Shown here: positions 13,942 to 15,572 of the stretch, piece after piece
Layout of the letters: each line of letters begins with the position of its first letter
Position numbering within the stretch: position 1 is the stretch's first letter
Program-made: the position numbers and the translations under genes
Assembly (NCBI GenBank): GCA_903850275.1
Contig: CAINLH010000007.1
Location: 1 to 15,572, forward strand
Reading direction: 5' to 3'
DNA: 15,572 bases
DNA from: an uncultured Acidimicrobium sp.
Lineage (GTDB): Bacteria; Actinomycetota; Acidimicrobiia; Acidimicrobiales; Ilumatobacteraceae
Notes under the pieces: generated by a model
Databases searched by the model: none
What the model saw: the letters and a program-made list of their open reading frames with translations, nothing else
What the model was told of the DNA's origin: nothing

Positions 13942-14966
13942 TGGGTTCTTCGCCAAACACCATTAGCGATCTACAGACCCCTGCACTCGTCTTCGACCTA
14001 GACCTGCTGCGAGGCAACGTCCAGAAGATGGCCAGCCTGATACCGGGCACTCGCCTTCGCCCACACATGAAGGCGACCAAATGCACATCGCTTGCACGCG
14101 AACAAGTTCGCGTTGGACACACATCATTTACTTGCGCAACGCCGCGCGAAATGGTGGGGATGGCGCAAGCCGGGCTTGGACAAGATTTGTTACTTGCAAA
14201 CGAAACGGTTGATCATGATCGTTTGGCATCCATGGCCGCGCTGCAAGACAGCGCAATGATCACCGTCGCAATCGACTCCGACGAAACCCTGCAAGCCGCA
14301 CACCGCGCAGGAATCAATCATGTGATGATTGATGTCAACGTTGGGTTGCCTCGTTGCGGAATTGCGCCACAGCATGCTGGCGCCCTTGCCGACAAAGCCC
14401 GCGCGCTTGGCTTAATCGTTCGCGGCGTAATGGGCTACGAAGGGCACCTGATGATGGTGACTACGGAAAGTGAAAAATTAGAAAAAGTAGAAGCATGCAT
14501 GGCGCTACTCCGTGACGCTGCAAGAGACGTTGGCGGAGACATTATTTCTGCCGGCGGCACAGGCACGTACAACATGCACGCCAACACCGGAGTCACCGAG
14601 ATCCAAGCCGGTTCATACTCATTGATGGATACTCAATACGCACAACTAAGTTCGCCGTTCAATCAAGCCGCATGGGTTGTTGGCACAGTTATTTCTTCCT
14701 CGGCCAAGTGGGCAGTAATCGATGTTGGTTTGAAGTCGCTCGGCATGGATCACGGCAATCCAACAATTGATGGCCACGCGGTGTGGTTCTGCTCCGACGA
14801 GCACACCACTTTTTCACCCAATGACGGCGAGCCTCCGAAAGTTGGAACAAGAATTCGCGTTACACCGGCCCACATCGACCCGACCGTTGCCATGCACGAT
14901 GTTGCCTGGATAACTAGTGGCGATGCAATCGTTGAGCGTTGGGAAATTGACTTACGCGGCTGGTAG
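13941..14966 (+). CDS. D-threonine aldolase/D-serine dehydratase family PLP enzyme
   Basis: This 341-residue fold-type-III (alanine-racemase-like N-terminal barrel) enzyme probably cleaves or dehydrates a D-beta-hydroxy amino acid. It begins DLQTPALVFDLDLLRGN, typical of the family. The PLP Lys is probably Lys44 in RPHMKATK, Arg138 is in VGLPRCG, and GGTGTYNM (205-212) and EIQAGSYSLMD (220-230) bind the cofactor phosphate. The C-terminal metal site reads His311-Ile-Asp313. The His/Asp pair is the one described for D-threonine aldolase, whereas eukaryotic-type D-serine dehydratase uses His/Cys, so aldolase is favoured. The start ATG overlaps the last base of the tRNA CCA. No other ATG occurs before residue 30, already inside the conserved barrel, so this start is well supported. 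There is no room for a normal ribosome binding site. Confidence 0.88.
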   Translation: MGSSPNTISDLQTPALVFDLDLLRGNVQKMASLIPGTRLRPHMKATKCTSLAREQVRVGHTSFTCATPREMVGMAQAGLGQDLLLANETVDHDRLASMAALQDSAMITVAIDSDETLQAAHRAGINHVMIDVNVGLPRCGIAPQHAGALADKARALGLIVRGVMGYEGHLMMVTTESEKLEKVEACMALLRDAARDVGGDIISAGGTGTYNMHANTGVTEIQAGSYSLMDTQYAQLSSPFNQAAWVVGTVISSSAKWAVIDVGLKSLGMDHGNPTIDGHAVWFCSDEHTTFSPNDGEPPKVGTRIRVTPAHIDPTVAMHDVAWITSGDAIVERWEIDLRGW

Positions 14967-14970
14967 CCAA

Positions 14971-15537
14971 CTACAACATTTCCGCGAGAGCGCGGAATGC
15001 CTTTCCTCTGTGTGAAAGTGCGTGTTTTTCTTCCACCGACATTTGAGCAAACGTGCGCCCGTCCCCGTCTGTTGCAATGAACAACGGGTCGTAGCCGAAA
15101 CCTCTTTCACCAATTTCCTCTAGCGAAAGCGTCCCCTCGCAGACACCCTCGGCAATCAGTTCCCTGCCGTCGGGAAACCGCAACAATGCAACGGTTCGAA
15201 ATCTGCATGTGCGTTCTTTGCCTGATATTTCTCGCAACATTTTTTGCCTATTGTCGGCATCTGTTGCATGCTCGCCGGCAAACCGCGCGGTTCGCACGCC
15301 TGGCGCCCCATCGAGAGCATCCACTTCCAAACCCGTATCATCGGCGAGCGCCGGCATGCCCGTTGCATCGCAGACCGCTATTGCTTTTAATCGGGCGTTG
15401 CCAACGAGTGTGTCTGCGTCTTCAACAACATCAGCAAGGCCTTCCGGGCGTGGCTGCAAGTGGATAATGCCGCCCATGAGATCGAATATCTCTGCAACCT
15501 TGTGTGGGTTAGCTGAAGCGCATGCAACGCGCAACAT
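14971..15537 (-). CDS. rdgB: XTP/dITP (non-canonical purine NTP) pyrophosphatase
   Basis: RdgB/HAM1 removes dITP, XTP and related damaged purine nucleotides from the pool, forming the monophosphate and pyrophosphate. The 188-residue protein shows SANPHKVAEI (8-17, the phosphate-binding start), DDTGLEVDAL (66-75), GERGFGYDPLF (143-153) and SHRGKAF (175-181), in the family's order and at its usual length. The ATG at 15537 is 5 bases from the window's last visible upstream stop (TAA at 15542-15540). That stop would end a 10-codon tail of a gene lying outside; rph is a common neighbour here, but the tail is too short to identify. It converges with the D-threonine aldolase-like gene with four bases between stops. 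Confidence 0.95.
   Translation of the reverse strand: MLRVACASANPHKVAEIFDLMGGIIHLQPRPEGLADVVEDADTLVGNARLKAIAVCDATGMPALADDTGLEVDALDGAPGVRTARFAGEHATDADNRQKMLREISGKERTCRFRTVALLRFPDGRELIAEGVCEGTLSLEEIGERGFGYDPLFIATDGDGRTFAQMSVEEKHALSHRGKAFRALAEML
14980..14997 (+). terminator. Candidate terminator hairpin after the D-threonine aldolase-like gene
   Basis: TTCCGCG-AGAG-CGCGGAA is a perfect 7-pair hairpin 13 bases after the plus-strand stop codon. It lies within the last codons of the opposing rdgB gene. The following bases (TGCCTTTCC) hold only a poor T-tract, so termination may be weak or the hairpin may merely reflect coding sequence. Confidence 0.3.
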
Positions 15538-15572
15538 GTTTATCGGCCGAGAGAACGTGGGGTTGGAGCAAC

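Noticed and set aside
15540..15572. Ten-codon open tail ending in TAA upstream of rdgB, possibly the end of rph
   Set aside because: It is too short to identify; kept only as a remark under rdgB.

Overview
The window is a stretch of ordinary bacterial chromosome carrying a conserved housekeeping cluster, followed by a less familiar amino-acid-enzyme region. The gene order xerC - whiG-type sigma factor - LytM-like protein - rpsB - tsf - pyrH - frr - cdsA - dxr, together with several ClpP1-, WhiG- and CdsA-like traits, points to an actinobacterium. A low- to mid-GC member such as Acidimicrobiia is my best guess. That is inferred from synteny and protein character; no taxonomic marker such as 16S is present.

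Region 1 (1-4979, all minus strand) reads from right to left: rpsB, tsf, pyrH, frr, cdsA, and dxr cut by the left edge. Spacing is tight, and pyrH and frr overlap by GTGA. This is the translation (S2, EF-Ts, RRF), UMP kinase, phospholipid (CDP-diacylglycerol) and isoprenoid (MEP pathway) operon. The rpsB leader (4855-4979) can fold into a stem next to the Shine-Dalgarno sequence and may be an S2 autoregulatory element.

Region 2 (4980-9794, minus) reads comM/yifB, dprA, xerC, a FliA/WhiG-family sigma factor, and a secreted LytM-fold protein that has lost most of its zinc ligands. comM and dprA overlap by ATGA, which couples DNA uptake and processing functions to chromosome-dimer resolution. 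The LytM-like protein and sigma factor link the locus to envelope or differentiation control.

Region 3 (9795-10906) holds a divergent small lipoprotein gene of unknown function, convergent with an orphan ClpP1-like protease gene.

Region 4 (10907-14966) contains two minus-strand fold-type-II PLP enzymes that look co-transcribed. Diverging from them on the plus strand are a tRNA gene and a fold-type-III PLP enzyme (D-threonine aldolase/D-serine dehydratase family). The tRNA has anticodon UAG (leucine), yet it has the short variable loop of class I tRNAs, and its encoded CCA end shares the A with the ATG of the PLP enzyme gene. This is the most unusual part of the window.

Region 5 (14971-15572) is rdgB (XTP/dITP pyrophosphatase), convergent with the PLP enzyme gene. 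I saw no insertion sequence, prophage, CRISPR array or integrated element, and no gene-free stretch over 300 bases. The longest non-coding stretch is the 125-base rpsB leader.
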